DNA of 46,340 nt, taken from positions 1 to 46,340 of the forward strand of contig JAJYCJ010000016.1 of assembly GCA_021778515.1 (NCBI GenBank), read 5' to 3'. Position 1 is the stretch's first letter. Each line of letters opens with the position of its first letter. Positions 32,995 through 39,861 of this stretch are shown piece after piece. The position numbers and the translations under genes are program-made. Below the pieces are notes generated by a model. The model saw only the letters and a list, made by a program, of their open reading frames with translations, searched no databases and was not told the origin of the DNA. Source of the stretch: Acidobacteriota bacterium. GTDB lineage: Bacteria > Acidobacteriota > UBA4820 > DSQY01.

Positions 32995-33572
32995 GGCGTC
33001 TTTGCCGGGGAAGTCCTCCGCCTCGCGTTCGGGCGATCGCTCTCGTCATCCAGGGGCTGGCTCACGCCTCTCCAAAATCGGCCGCCTTATCGGCTCCGAA
33101 CCACGGCTGGCTCTGGGCCGCGCCTTTGGCGCGGCGCTGGGGGCCTTCGCCGGGCGCGTCCACGCCAGCGTGGCCGCGCTCCGGCCTCAGTCCCTCAGCC
33201 GCCCTTCGGGCGCCAGCCCCAGCCTTGCCTTTGCCTGGTGGTTGCGGTCCACCCTTCACGGGTGCGCCGGCGGCGACGGACCTCCTGCTTCGTCATCTTT
33301 CGGCGTCCGCATCCTCAGCGTACAGGAAGTACGCTTGCGGTGCGGCCGCCTCACCTTCCTTGCATGAGGCCCATCGGCGCCGGGACGCCGCTTTTCGCTT
33401 GCAGCGAAAAGCGAAGAGAGGGCGCCAGTCGAAGAGGTGCCGGGAAACGGGGAGGTTTCCACCCCTGCAAGGGCAGGAAACGGGTTTGACTTCTGGTGAG
33501 GGCCTTGGTCCGACGGCAGCCAGGACACGGCGCCCGGCCTCCTCGGTGGAATCCCGGCCCAGGGCATAACGA

Positions 33573-33599
33573 GGCGGCCGGCTTCGTCAGCCGGCCGCC
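33573..33599 (-). terminator. Strong hairpin downstream of cpoB
   Basis: GGCGGCCGGC and GCCGGCCGCC form a perfect 10-bp stem around a 7-base loop, 30 bases after the cpoB stop. It lacks a T-run on either strand, so it may be a factor-dependent end or a 3' stabiliser. Confidence 0.5.
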
Positions 33600-33628
33600 G
33601 GAGCCAACCGTCTGGGCGGTACCCCTCT

Positions 33629-34465
33629 CTATGGCGCCTGGAGCCTGGACAGCCGGTCCTTCGCGATGAGCGCTTCGTCGCTGTTGGGCGCGGCCTGGAT
33701 CAGCGCCTTGAGGGTGGCGATGCCCTGGGCCGTCTCGTTCAGGGAAAGGTACGTCAGGCCCAGTTTCAGGCGCGCCGCCAGCACCTTGGGACTGGTGGGG
33801 TAGCGATCGATCACCGCCTGGAAGGCCCGTTGGGCGTCGGCATACCTCTCCTGGTTGTAGGCGCACTGCCCCATCCAGAACTGGCAGTTGCCCGCCTTGG
33901 GATCATTGGGGAACGCCTCCATGAACTGCTGAAATTCCGAGGAGGCCAGGTCGTACTTGCCCTGCAGGTAGTCGCTGTAGGCTTGGTTGTACAGCTCGGG
34001 GCTCGTCCCCTGGAGAGATCCGGCAGGGGGGGCGGACTGGGCGGCGGGCGGCTGCGTTGCCGGAGGTTTCTCCGGAGGCGCGTTGGCGGTTTGCGGTTGC
34101 CGGCCCTGCGGCTCGGCGACGGGCGCGGTTGCCGTCGCGGTCGAGGGGGGCGCAGGAGCGCGCTCCTCGCCCCCGGACTTCAACTGTCCGAGCTGGGTTG
34201 ACAAGACTTCAACCTGAGCCTTGAGATCCTCCACATCCGCCCGAAGATCGGCCGTCTGGGCGGAGCGCGCGATGGCGTCCAGCCGGCCGTTCATCACCTG
34301 GAGGCTCTTTTGAATGGCGGCCACCTGACCCTGGATCTGCTGGACCTGCTGGTTCAGGGTCACCACCTGCTGGTCCAGCCGGTCGATGTCATCCCGGGTC
34401 CCCGCCAGAAGAGACAGGGGCACTACGAAAACCAGGGTACAGAAAAGAATGGAGGTTCGACGCAT
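33629..34465 (-). CDS. cpoB: CpoB/YbgF-like Tol-Pal accessory protein
   Basis: This is a 278-residue periplasmic protein: signal peptide (SILFCTLVFVVPLSLLAG), an N-terminal coiled coil (about 24-75, DRLDQQVVTLNQQVQQIQGQ), a long Ala/Pro/Gln linker, and C-terminal TPR repeats (YNQAYSDYLQGKYDLASSEF, CQFWMGQCAYNQERYADAQ, and one more). This domain order is that of CpoB, which links peptidoglycan synthesis and the Tol-Pal machine. It starts five bases after pal. TolQRAB genes are not in the window. Confidence 0.88.
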   Translation of the reverse strand: MRRTSILFCTLVFVVPLSLLAGTRDDIDRLDQQVVTLNQQVQQIQGQVAAIQKSLQVMNGRLDAIARSAQTADLRADVEDLKAQVEVLSTQLGQLKSGGEERAPAPPSTATATAPVAEPQGRQPQTANAPPEKPPATQPPAAQSAPPAGSLQGTSPELYNQAYSDYLQGKYDLASSEFQQFMEAFPNDPKAGNCQFWMGQCAYNQERYADAQRAFQAVIDRYPTSPKVLAARLKLGLTYLSLNETAQGIATLKALIQAAPNSDEALIAKDRLSRLQAP

Positions 34466-34470
34466 CGGTC

Positions 34471-35019
34471 CTACTTCATGTCCTGAAGAACGAAGTCGTC
34501 GCGGCGGTTCTCCTGCCAGCACGCCTGGTCGTGCTCGGTGCACAGGGGGTGCGACTTTCCGTAGGAGACCGTCTGGATGTGATTGGCCGCCACGCCGAGG
34601 CCGATCAGATACTCCTTGGCGGCATTGGCCCGGCGCTCGCCGAGGGCGAGGTTGTAAGCCTCCGTATTCCGCTCGTCGCAGTTCCCCTCGACGATGACCT
34701 GGAACTGGGGATGCGCCAGCAGCCAGGCCGCATTCTGCTTGAGGATCTCGCGGTCTTCGGAACGGATGGCCCACTTGTCCGTGTCGAAATGGATGCGCTT
34801 GAGAACGCCCTGCTTGTTGAATGCGTCCGCGCTGCTCTCCACGGTGAGGGAGGGCGTGGAGGGCTCGGGGGTCCAGCCAGTGGAAGGTGCGGTGGATGGG
34901 TTTTCCGCGGCGGACGGCGTGGAGGCCGGAGGGGCCTTCTTGGCGCAGGCCGCCAGAAACACCAACAGGAGAACCGTGCTCAACGCCAACGTAAGCCTCA
35001 TGACCCGGCGCACTCTCAT
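34471..35019 (-). CDS. pal: Peptidoglycan-associated lipoprotein Pal
   Basis: This is a 182-residue outer-membrane lipoprotein. A lipobox ends LVFLAAC, followed by a Ser/Pro/Thr-rich linker and an OmpA-like peptidoglycan-binding domain: IHFDTDKWAIRSEDREIL, VEGNCDERNTEAYNLALGER and TVSYGKSHPLCTEHDQACW. The Asp/Arg pair (Asn-Ala-Leu-Gly-Glu-Arg-Arg block) that grips diaminopimelate is present. Start is ATG 35019, six bases after GGAGG. It is the first gene of the pal-cpoB unit, with a good promoter just upstream. Confidence 0.95.
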   Translation of the reverse strand: MRVRRVMRLTLALSTVLLLVFLAACAKKAPPASTPSAAENPSTAPSTGWTPEPSTPSLTVESSADAFNKQGVLKRIHFDTDKWAIRSEDREILKQNAAWLLAHPQFQVIVEGNCDERNTEAYNLALGERRANAAKEYLIGLGVAANHIQTVSYGKSHPLCTEHDQACWQENRRDDFVLQDMK

Positions 35020-35040
35020 TTCAACCTCCATTCGTGCTTC

Positions 35041-35070
35041 ATTATAGATATCCCCATTGGGCCTTAGCAA
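35041..35070 (-). promoter_or_regulatory. Sigma-70 promoter of pal-cpoB
   Basis: On the minus strand, TTGCTA (-35), 18 bases, then a consensus TATAAT (-10). The -10 ends 21 bases before the pal ATG, giving a very short leader. Confidence 0.75.
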
Positions 35071-35109
35071 GCATCCGCAGCGGCTGTTGCGCCTCCTGGG
35101 CGCAGGAGT

Positions 35110-35592
35110 TTACACCTCCAATGCTCGGGTGAAGATGACGCGGTGATCGCCCGGCGCGTAGAAATCCTGTATCTCGGCGGCCACCTGGTATCCGTGGCGA
35201 AGGTAGAACCGCCTCGCCGGTTCGTACTGGGGCAGCGAGGAGGTCTCGATGATGCAGAGCCTGCCGCCGCGACGGCGCATGTCCTCCTCCGCCCGAATCA
35301 GGAGGGCGTGCCCCGCCCCTTTTCCGTGGCAGGCCGGATCGGCGGCGATCCAGTAGAGGTCGAAGGTCCCAAGCGTGCAAGGCGTGGCCCCCCAGCAGGC
35401 GTACCCCGCCACCTTGCCCTCCCACTCGGCCACCAGGAAGGCGTAGTCGGTCTGCCCCGGCTTCGCGAGTGCCACATCGATGAGCTCGAGGGCCACCTCG
35501 ATCTCCTCCGTCCGGAAAACGCCCGCCCGTTCCAGCATCTCCTTCAATTCCGGTCTGTCCTCTCGCCTGAGCTCTCTCATTCGAAGGTCCAT
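35110..35592 (-). CDS. GNAT-family N-acetyltransferase in the kamA operon
   Basis: This is a 160-residue acetyltransferase. The acetyl-CoA loop is DPACHGKGAGHALL, followed by an EDMRRRG helix, and a C-terminal QYEPARRFYLRHGYQVAAEI segment typical of GNATs. The start at 35592 overlaps the upstream ligase gene by 16 bases; ATG 35580 is an alternative. It is the last gene of kamA / ATP-grasp / ATP-grasp / GNAT. By analogy with AblB (beta-lysine acetyltransferase) or streptothricin-type acetyltransferases it may acetylate an amino group of the pathway product; the substrate is inferred from context only. Confidence 0.85.
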   Translation of the reverse strand: MDLRMRELRREDRPELKEMLERAGVFRTEEIEVALELIDVALAKPGQTDYAFLVAEWEGKVAGYACWGATPCTLGTFDLYWIAADPACHGKGAGHALLIRAEEDMRRRGGRLCIIETSSLPQYEPARRFYLRHGYQVAAEIQDFYAPGDHRVIFTRALEV

Positions 35593-36593
35593 GGCTCCCC
35601 CTTCTCGGCAGACCCGAGGATGGTTGAAACGAGGTAGGCGTAGTCCCAGCCCTCGGCTCGGGCCTGCTTGGCCAGCCCCGCGGAGGGGGCGAGGTCGGGA
35701 TTGGGATTCACCTCCAGGACGCACAGCGAACCCTCGCCGTCCTCGCGAAGGTCCACGCGAGCATAACCCCGGCAGCCCAGAGCGCGGTAGGCGAGCTGGG
35801 CGACCTGCTGCGCCCGGTTCGAGAGCGCGGGCTCCACCGGAGCCGGGCAGAGGGTGGGGGTCTGCTGGTAGACGGGGCTCTCGGGCGCCCATTTGGCCTC
35901 GAAGGTCAAGACCGGTGGGTATCCCGGAGGGAGGGCGGAGTAGTCTACCAGGGAGGGCGGCAGCGGGCGGGGGCCCTCCGCCGTCTCCACCACCGAGCAG
36001 TTCAGCTCCCGCCCGGCCAGGAAGCTCTCCACGAGGACGCCCTGTGGGAACCGGCCCAGGAGGTCGTCCAGCCTCTCGATGAGGGAGGCGCGGTCTCGCA
36101 CGACGCTCGATGGCCCGATGCCGTGGCTCGCGTCATTGGCAGCCGGCTTCAGGAAGGCGGGGAAGGGGAAGGGGAGGGACTCCGGCACCTCCTCGATCCG
36201 CCGGACGTGAAGGCCCGCGGCCGTGCGAATCCCTTCGGCCGCGAGCAGGCGCTTGGCCAATGGCTTGTGAAGTCCCATGTGCATGGCCATCGGAGGGCAT
36301 CCGGTGGCCCTCAGGCCGAGGACCTTGAGCATCAAGCCAACCTGAACTTCGCTGGAGGGATCCCCGGGAAAGCCCTCGAAAAGGTTGAAGACCACGGAGC
36401 CCCTGGGCAACCGCTCCAACACCAGCGCCACGGTGGAGAAGGGCGCCGTGAGCGGCAACCGGAGGACGTCCCGGCCCCGGTCGCGCAAGACCCTCTCGAC
36501 TGCCTTGACGGTCTCCATCACCCCCTCCTCGGCCGCGCTTTCGGGCAGGAGAGGATCGCTCGTGTTGTGGATGAGGGTGACCATTCCAGGCAT
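35577..36593 (-). CDS. ATP-grasp ligase, D-Ala-D-Ala-ligase-like (second of two)
   Basis: This is a 338-residue ATP-grasp enzyme. VVFNLFEGFPGDPSSEVQVG and GLHKPLAKRLLAAEGIRTAA match the N-domain of Ddl; FPAFLKPAANDASHGIG carries the ATP-binding lysine, and VLEVNPNPDLAPSAG the metal-binding Glu/Asn pair. The usual Ddl end (EINTLPGFT) is altered to EVNPNPDLAP, so the acceptor site differs. ATG 36593 has GGGAG upstream; GTG 36638 would overlap the previous stop by four bases. With a sister ligase and kamA adjacent, it may join beta-lysine or another amino acid to a peptide. Cell-wall D-Ala-D-Ala synthesis seems unlikely from context. Confidence 0.83.
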   Translation of the reverse strand: MPGMVTLIHNTSDPLLPESAAEEGVMETVKAVERVLRDRGRDVLRLPLTAPFSTVALVLERLPRGSVVFNLFEGFPGDPSSEVQVGLMLKVLGLRATGCPPMAMHMGLHKPLAKRLLAAEGIRTAAGLHVRRIEEVPESLPFPFPAFLKPAANDASHGIGPSSVVRDRASLIERLDDLLGRFPQGVLVESFLAGRELNCSVVETAEGPRPLPPSLVDYSALPPGYPPVLTFEAKWAPESPVYQQTPTLCPAPVEPALSNRAQQVAQLAYRALGCRGYARVDLREDGEGSLCVLEVNPNPDLAPSAGLAKQARAEGWDYAYLVSTILGSAEKGEPWTFE

Positions 36594-36634
36594 GGTGAAG
36601 CTCCCGGAGCTTCCTTTTCGAATGTCGCGCCGCC

Positions 36635-37636
36635 TCACGCCAGCCCGCAGCGGGCGAAGGCGGTCGCTAGTATGCGCGACATCAGGGTCTGGTAGTCAAG
36701 GCCCATGCCGCGCGAGAGGATGGGGAGATCGCCGTAGGCCGGAGAGAGTCCGGGCAGGGGATTGATTTCCAGGAAGACGGGCACGCCTTCGCGGATCCGG
36801 AAGTCCACCCTGGCCACGTCCCGGCAGCCGATCGCCAAGAAGGCCTTGACCGCGTCGGCGTAGAGTCGCGCCAGCAGGTCCGCCGGAAGCGGCGGAGGAA
36901 CGTCGTAGGCGACCTGGTTCTCCCAGTCGCGCTTCACTTCGATGGAATAGACGAAGTCGGGGTCCGTGCCGCTCCTGGGCCGTATCCTCATGGCGCCGAT
37001 GGCCTCGGGCGGTGTGTTCCCGATGATGCCGACGGTGTACTCGTCGCCGGCCACGAAGCCTTCCAACATGACCGGCTGGCCGTAGGAGCGCAACATTTCC
37101 CCGACCGTCTCCTTCAGCTGCCCGGTTCCCTCCAGGCGGGAGCTGCCGCGGATCCCCTTGGAGGAGCCCTCGAAGGCAGGCTTGGCGAAGAGCGGAAAGG
37201 GAGGGTCGCTCCGGAGCAGGCGGGCGAGATCCGATTCGCTCCCCACGACCCAGTCGGGCGCCACCGCCACCCCGGCGGCGGCCACGAGGCGCTTGGTGAG
37301 CGGCTTGTCCAGGCTGATGGCGAGGGTGAGCGGATCGGAGAAGCTGTAGGGGATGCCGAGCATCTCCAGCACCGAAGGCACCTGACCCTCGCGGCTCCTG
37401 AAGGTGCCTCGCCCCTCGGCGATGTTGAAGACGAAGTCCACGGGTTCGTGGAGCACCCGCTCCAGGAACTCCCGCCCGCCGCCCAGGCGCACCACCTCAT
37501 GGCCGCTTTCCGCGATGGCCGCTTCGATGGCCCCTACGGTTGAAGGTGGGTCGTACTCCTCGAAGAGATCATCGGGGAGCCCGGAGGGAACCGGGCTCCC
37601 CGCGGGCTTCATGTCAAACGTCAGGCCGATTCGCAT
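36635..37636 (-). CDS. ATP-grasp ligase, D-Ala-D-Ala-ligase-like (first of two)
   Basis: This is a 333-residue ligase with the Ddl plan: VDFVFNIAEGRGTFRSREGQ, ISLDKPLTKRLVAAAG, FPLFAKPAFEGSSKGI (ATP lysine and glycine loop), MLEGFVAGDEYTVGIIG and the metal site VFLEINPLPGLSPAYG. It is closer to true Ddl than its neighbour but lacks the classical YxxK/H-type acceptor segment; a substrate cannot be assigned. Its ATG overlaps the kamA end by 23 bases and has only a weak ribosome-binding site, implying coupled translation. The two ligases are only distantly alike, so they probably catalyse different steps. Confidence 0.85.
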   Translation of the reverse strand: MRIGLTFDMKPAGSPVPSGLPDDLFEEYDPPSTVGAIEAAIAESGHEVVRLGGGREFLERVLHEPVDFVFNIAEGRGTFRSREGQVPSVLEMLGIPYSFSDPLTLAISLDKPLTKRLVAAAGVAVAPDWVVGSESDLARLLRSDPPFPLFAKPAFEGSSKGIRGSSRLEGTGQLKETVGEMLRSYGQPVMLEGFVAGDEYTVGIIGNTPPEAIGAMRIRPRSGTDPDFVYSIEVKRDWENQVAYDVPPPLPADLLARLYADAVKAFLAIGCRDVARVDFRIREGVPVFLEINPLPGLSPAYGDLPILSRGMGLDYQTLMSRILATAFARCGLA

Positions 37637-38870
37637 CGGAGGTGGACCTGATCTGGGCGAGGTGGGGACGGGTGCCGCGGCTGGAGCGGCCCTGGGCGGG
37701 CTGGACCGCCGGGCGCCTCGGCTTGCTTCGGACCGCAGGAGCGGGATTCCTGTAGGGGAAGATCTTTCCTTCGTAGTTGCGGAGCACGAGGGTGTCCTCG
37801 GTGGCGTACATGATGTAGTTGGAGGTGATGGGGACCTTGCCTCCGCCCTCCGTATCCACCACGAAGGTGGGGATGGCGAGGCCCGACGTCCACCCGCGCA
37901 TTTTCTCTATGATCTCCACGCCCGTCCAGACGGAGGTCCGCAGGTGTTCGGCGCCATGGATCGGGTCGCACTGGAAGAGGTAGTACGGGCGGACTCCCAT
38001 TTTCAGGAGTCCGTGGCAGAGCCGGAGCATGGTCTGGGCGCTGTCGTTCACCCCCCGCATGAGCACCGACTGGTTGTTCACCGGGATGCCGGCGGAGAGG
38101 ACCTTGCGGCAGGCGGCGGCGGCCTCGGGCGTCAGCTCGTTGGGATGGTTGAAGTGGGTGTTCATCCAGACGGGGAGGTGCTTCCCGAGAATCCCGACCA
38201 GCTCATCCGTGATGCGCTGGGGAAGGACCACGGGGAATCGCGTGCCGATCCGGATGATCTCCACGTGCGGAATCTTGCGGAGCTCCGTGAGGCAGTAGTC
38301 GAGCACCGGCAGCGGAAGGGAGAGGGGGTCGCCCCCCGAGAAGATGACGTCGCGGATCTGGGGGGTGCGCCGGATGTAGTCGATCATGGCATCGAGCTGC
38401 TGGCGGTTCTTCGGCAGCTCGCCGTCCTCCCACTCCCGGCGACGGGTGCAGTGGCGGCAGTACATGGGGCACATGTTGGTGGCGATGAAGAGGCACCGGT
38501 CGGGATACCTGTGCACCAGCCCCTCCACCGGCATGTCGGCATCCTCGCCCAGGGGGTCGTCGATGCCCACGCTCCGGTAGGTGTATTCCAGGATCGAAGG
38601 GACGGCCTGCTTGCGAACGGGGTCCTCGGGATCGCTCGGATCGATGAGGCTCAGGTAGTAAGGAGGGATGCCCACGTGCAGGCTGGGCGAGAGGAGCTTG
38701 AGCTGCTGGTACTCGCTCTTGGAGTAGGGAAGGAGGCGGTGGAGTGTCTCGAGGTCCTTGATGCGGTTTCGGTACTGCCACCGCCAATCGTTCCACTGCT
38801 CATCGGTGGCCTCGGGGAAATAGGACGACCTTCCTGAAAGGGGTGATGATGGTGCTGGACTATCCAGCAT
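37614..38870 (-). CDS. kamA: Lysine 2,3-aminomutase (radical SAM, PLP)
   Basis: This is a 418-residue enzyme converting L-lysine to L-beta-lysine. The cluster motif CPMYCRHC has Cys134, Cys138 and Cys141. The PLP lysine is Lys345 in EGGGK. Asp302 (FQCDPIHG) and Asp339 (FVVDTEGG) correspond to the two aspartates that hold the substrate side-chain amine in lysine aminomutases, which argues against glutamate 2,3-aminomutase. It is longer than EpmB (about 340) and has a Pro/Arg-rich tail. The start at 38870 follows GGGAGGCCGCC; ATG 38975 is possible. It heads an overlapping four-gene operon. Confidence 0.92.
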   Translation of the reverse strand: MLDSPAPSSPLSGRSSYFPEATDEQWNDWRWQYRNRIKDLETLHRLLPYSKSEYQQLKLLSPSLHVGIPPYYLSLIDPSDPEDPVRKQAVPSILEYTYRSVGIDDPLGEDADMPVEGLVHRYPDRCLFIATNMCPMYCRHCTRRREWEDGELPKNRQQLDAMIDYIRRTPQIRDVIFSGGDPLSLPLPVLDYCLTELRKIPHVEIIRIGTRFPVVLPQRITDELVGILGKHLPVWMNTHFNHPNELTPEAAAACRKVLSAGIPVNNQSVLMRGVNDSAQTMLRLCHGLLKMGVRPYYLFQCDPIHGAEHLRTSVWTGVEIIEKMRGWTSGLAIPTFVVDTEGGGKVPITSNYIMYATEDTLVLRNYEGKIFPYRNPAPAVRSKPRRPAVQPAQGRSSRGTRPHLAQIRSTSDANRPDV

Positions 38871-39120
38871 GGCGGCCTCCCTGCGGCCCCAGCTCCATGC
38901 TGGGCGCCTCGCCGACTTGGTCTCCAGAAACGACAATGCCTCGCTGGAAATGAGCGAGGCCAAAGGATCCGACATATTGTAATGCCCTCTTCTTCTTGAG
39001 GGCGGCGGGACTTGGTGGCTGTTCTTGCTCCATCCTGTTCGCCGGGAACCGATCCCGGCCCCTCCTGCTCCTATGGTTCCAAAGCACCGCGGACCGCCCG
39101 CCTGCTTTGAACTTGTGGCA

Positions 39121-39148
39121 AATATAGACCTTTTGAAGCCGAAGTCAA
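39121..39148 (-). promoter_or_regulatory. Sigma-70 promoter of the kamA operon
   Basis: On the minus strand TTGACT (-35), 16 bases, TATATT (-10). It lies about 250 bases before the chosen start (146 before the alternative ATG at 38975), giving a long leader. This is the best promoter match in the region. Confidence 0.7.
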
Positions 39149-39234
39149 GAGCCTTCGAGCGGGCGCCGAAGACGAAGCGGAGAACGCGTGGCTTGGTCGA
39201 AAGCCGCCCGCGCCGGTGTTGTGCCCCGGCCTTG

Positions 39235-39437
39235 CGTTTACCTCGAATTCGGTGATTGAAATGCTCGGCCTTCGATGGTGGGGAGGGTTCACGGCGGAAC
39301 GGAAGCGTCTCCCAGGCGGGGAGGGCCAAGGGCTTCTCTCTCCCCAAATTCCGCGATTGAAATACAGGTGGCTTCGGCCAAGGTTCAGGTTCACGGGGGT
39401 ACGACTTTGTCTCTTGGACGGGGAGGGCCATGGGCTT
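39235..39437. repeat. Two-copy imperfect direct repeat, period about 101 bp
   Basis: GATTGAAAT at 39254 and 39355, GGTTCACGG blocks, and CGGGGAGGGCCA followed by GGGCTTC recur with a spacing of 101-102 bases. A further fragment, CAATCGCGGGATTTGGG at 39651-39667, is an inverted match to 39342-39358 (CCCAAATTCCGCGATTG). Confidence 0.7.
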
Positions 39438-39486
39438 CCTCCTCCGATTCGCAGGCAAAGCCTGACGAATCGTCGCGTTGCCCTCC

Positions 39487-39529
39487 GGGGCCCCACCCCA
39501 TGGGCAAAGCCCGCTGGGGCCCCACCCCA
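39487..39529. repeat. Direct repeat GGGGCCCCACCCCA, two copies
   Basis: The 14-mer occurs at 39487-39500 and 39516-39529, exactly 29 bases apart, with ATGGGCAAAGCCC between. Confidence 0.8.
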
Positions 39530-39786
39530 CCCTTGGGGCTTCCTCCCCCGGATCAAGTCCGGGGTCGGAGGCTACCCAAATCCCTCATGGGTGAAGACTG
39601 GCTTTCGCAAAAGCGACTTCCCATCGGCCTTTCGGAGTTACGACCATGTCCAATCGCGGGATTTGGGGTTTACCATGGTCTCTTCCCGGGACACGACACT
39701 TCCCAAGAGGCTCCGCCCCCAGGGCGCCCGCCTCCGGCGGGCCGTCACCCCCAAAAGGCGGGGAGGCTTCCTCCCCGCACCCCTCC

Positions 39787-39839
39787 GTGTGCTGTCCGTC
39801 ACCTGTTTCCATTGAAAACCGATCTCTCGGACAGCACAC
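39787..39839. promoter_or_regulatory. 12-bp inverted repeat upstream of the GT-C-like gene
   Basis: GTGTGCTGTCCG at 39787-39798 and CGGACAGCACAC at 39828-39839 are perfect inverted copies separated by 29 A+T-richer bases, 22 bases before the ATG at 39862. It may be a dyad operator or the end remnant of a small element. Confidence 0.55.
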
Positions 39840-39861
39840 TAGGCTGTGAGCGGGAGGCGGC

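Larger units (their letters stand above)
32883..33628. other. 746-bp hairpin-rich intergenic region without a gene
   Basis: No open frame here resembles a protein. Several perfect stems are present: GCCGCGCC/GGCGCGGC at 33117-33135, AGCGTAC/GTACGCT at 33317-33335, and a 10-bp stem with a 3-base loop at 33390-33412. The sigma-operon promoter must lie at the left end. Regularly spaced short stems suggest either repeat debris or a structured RNA; I cannot tell which. Confidence 0.5.
38871..39861. other. 991-bp intergenic region, repeat-rich and without a supported gene
   Basis: From right to left it holds a long inverted repeat (39787-39839), G/C-rich direct repeats, a two-copy 101-bp direct repeat (39235-39437), the kamA promoter and a leader. 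Frames stay open on both strands because of base composition, but none resembles a protein, and the promoter lies between the repeats and kamA. Confidence 0.6.

Noticed and set aside
33001-33569. Protein-coding genes in the hairpin-rich spacer
   Set aside because: Frames on both strands are Pro/Arg/Gly/Ala-rich without start signals or family similarity and contain perfect hairpins.
35577-37636. Housekeeping D-Ala-D-Ala ligases
   Set aside because: Two divergent copies inside a kamA operon, with no cell-wall genes around and an altered C-terminal motif in one, argue for a special pathway; not excluded by experiment.
37614-38870. Glutamate 2,3-aminomutase or EpmB
   Set aside because: Both substrate-binding aspartates of lysine aminomutases are present and the length and C-terminal tail do not suit EpmB.
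39235-39437. CRISPR-like array because of GATTGAAAT spaced at 101 bases
   Set aside because: Only two imperfect copies, long period, similarity extending through the would-be spacers, no cas genes.
37614-39530. Much longer KamA reading frame (638 residues)
   Set aside because: The extension runs through the 101-bp repeats and over a TTGACT/TATATT promoter, and only the part from about 38870 resembles KamA.
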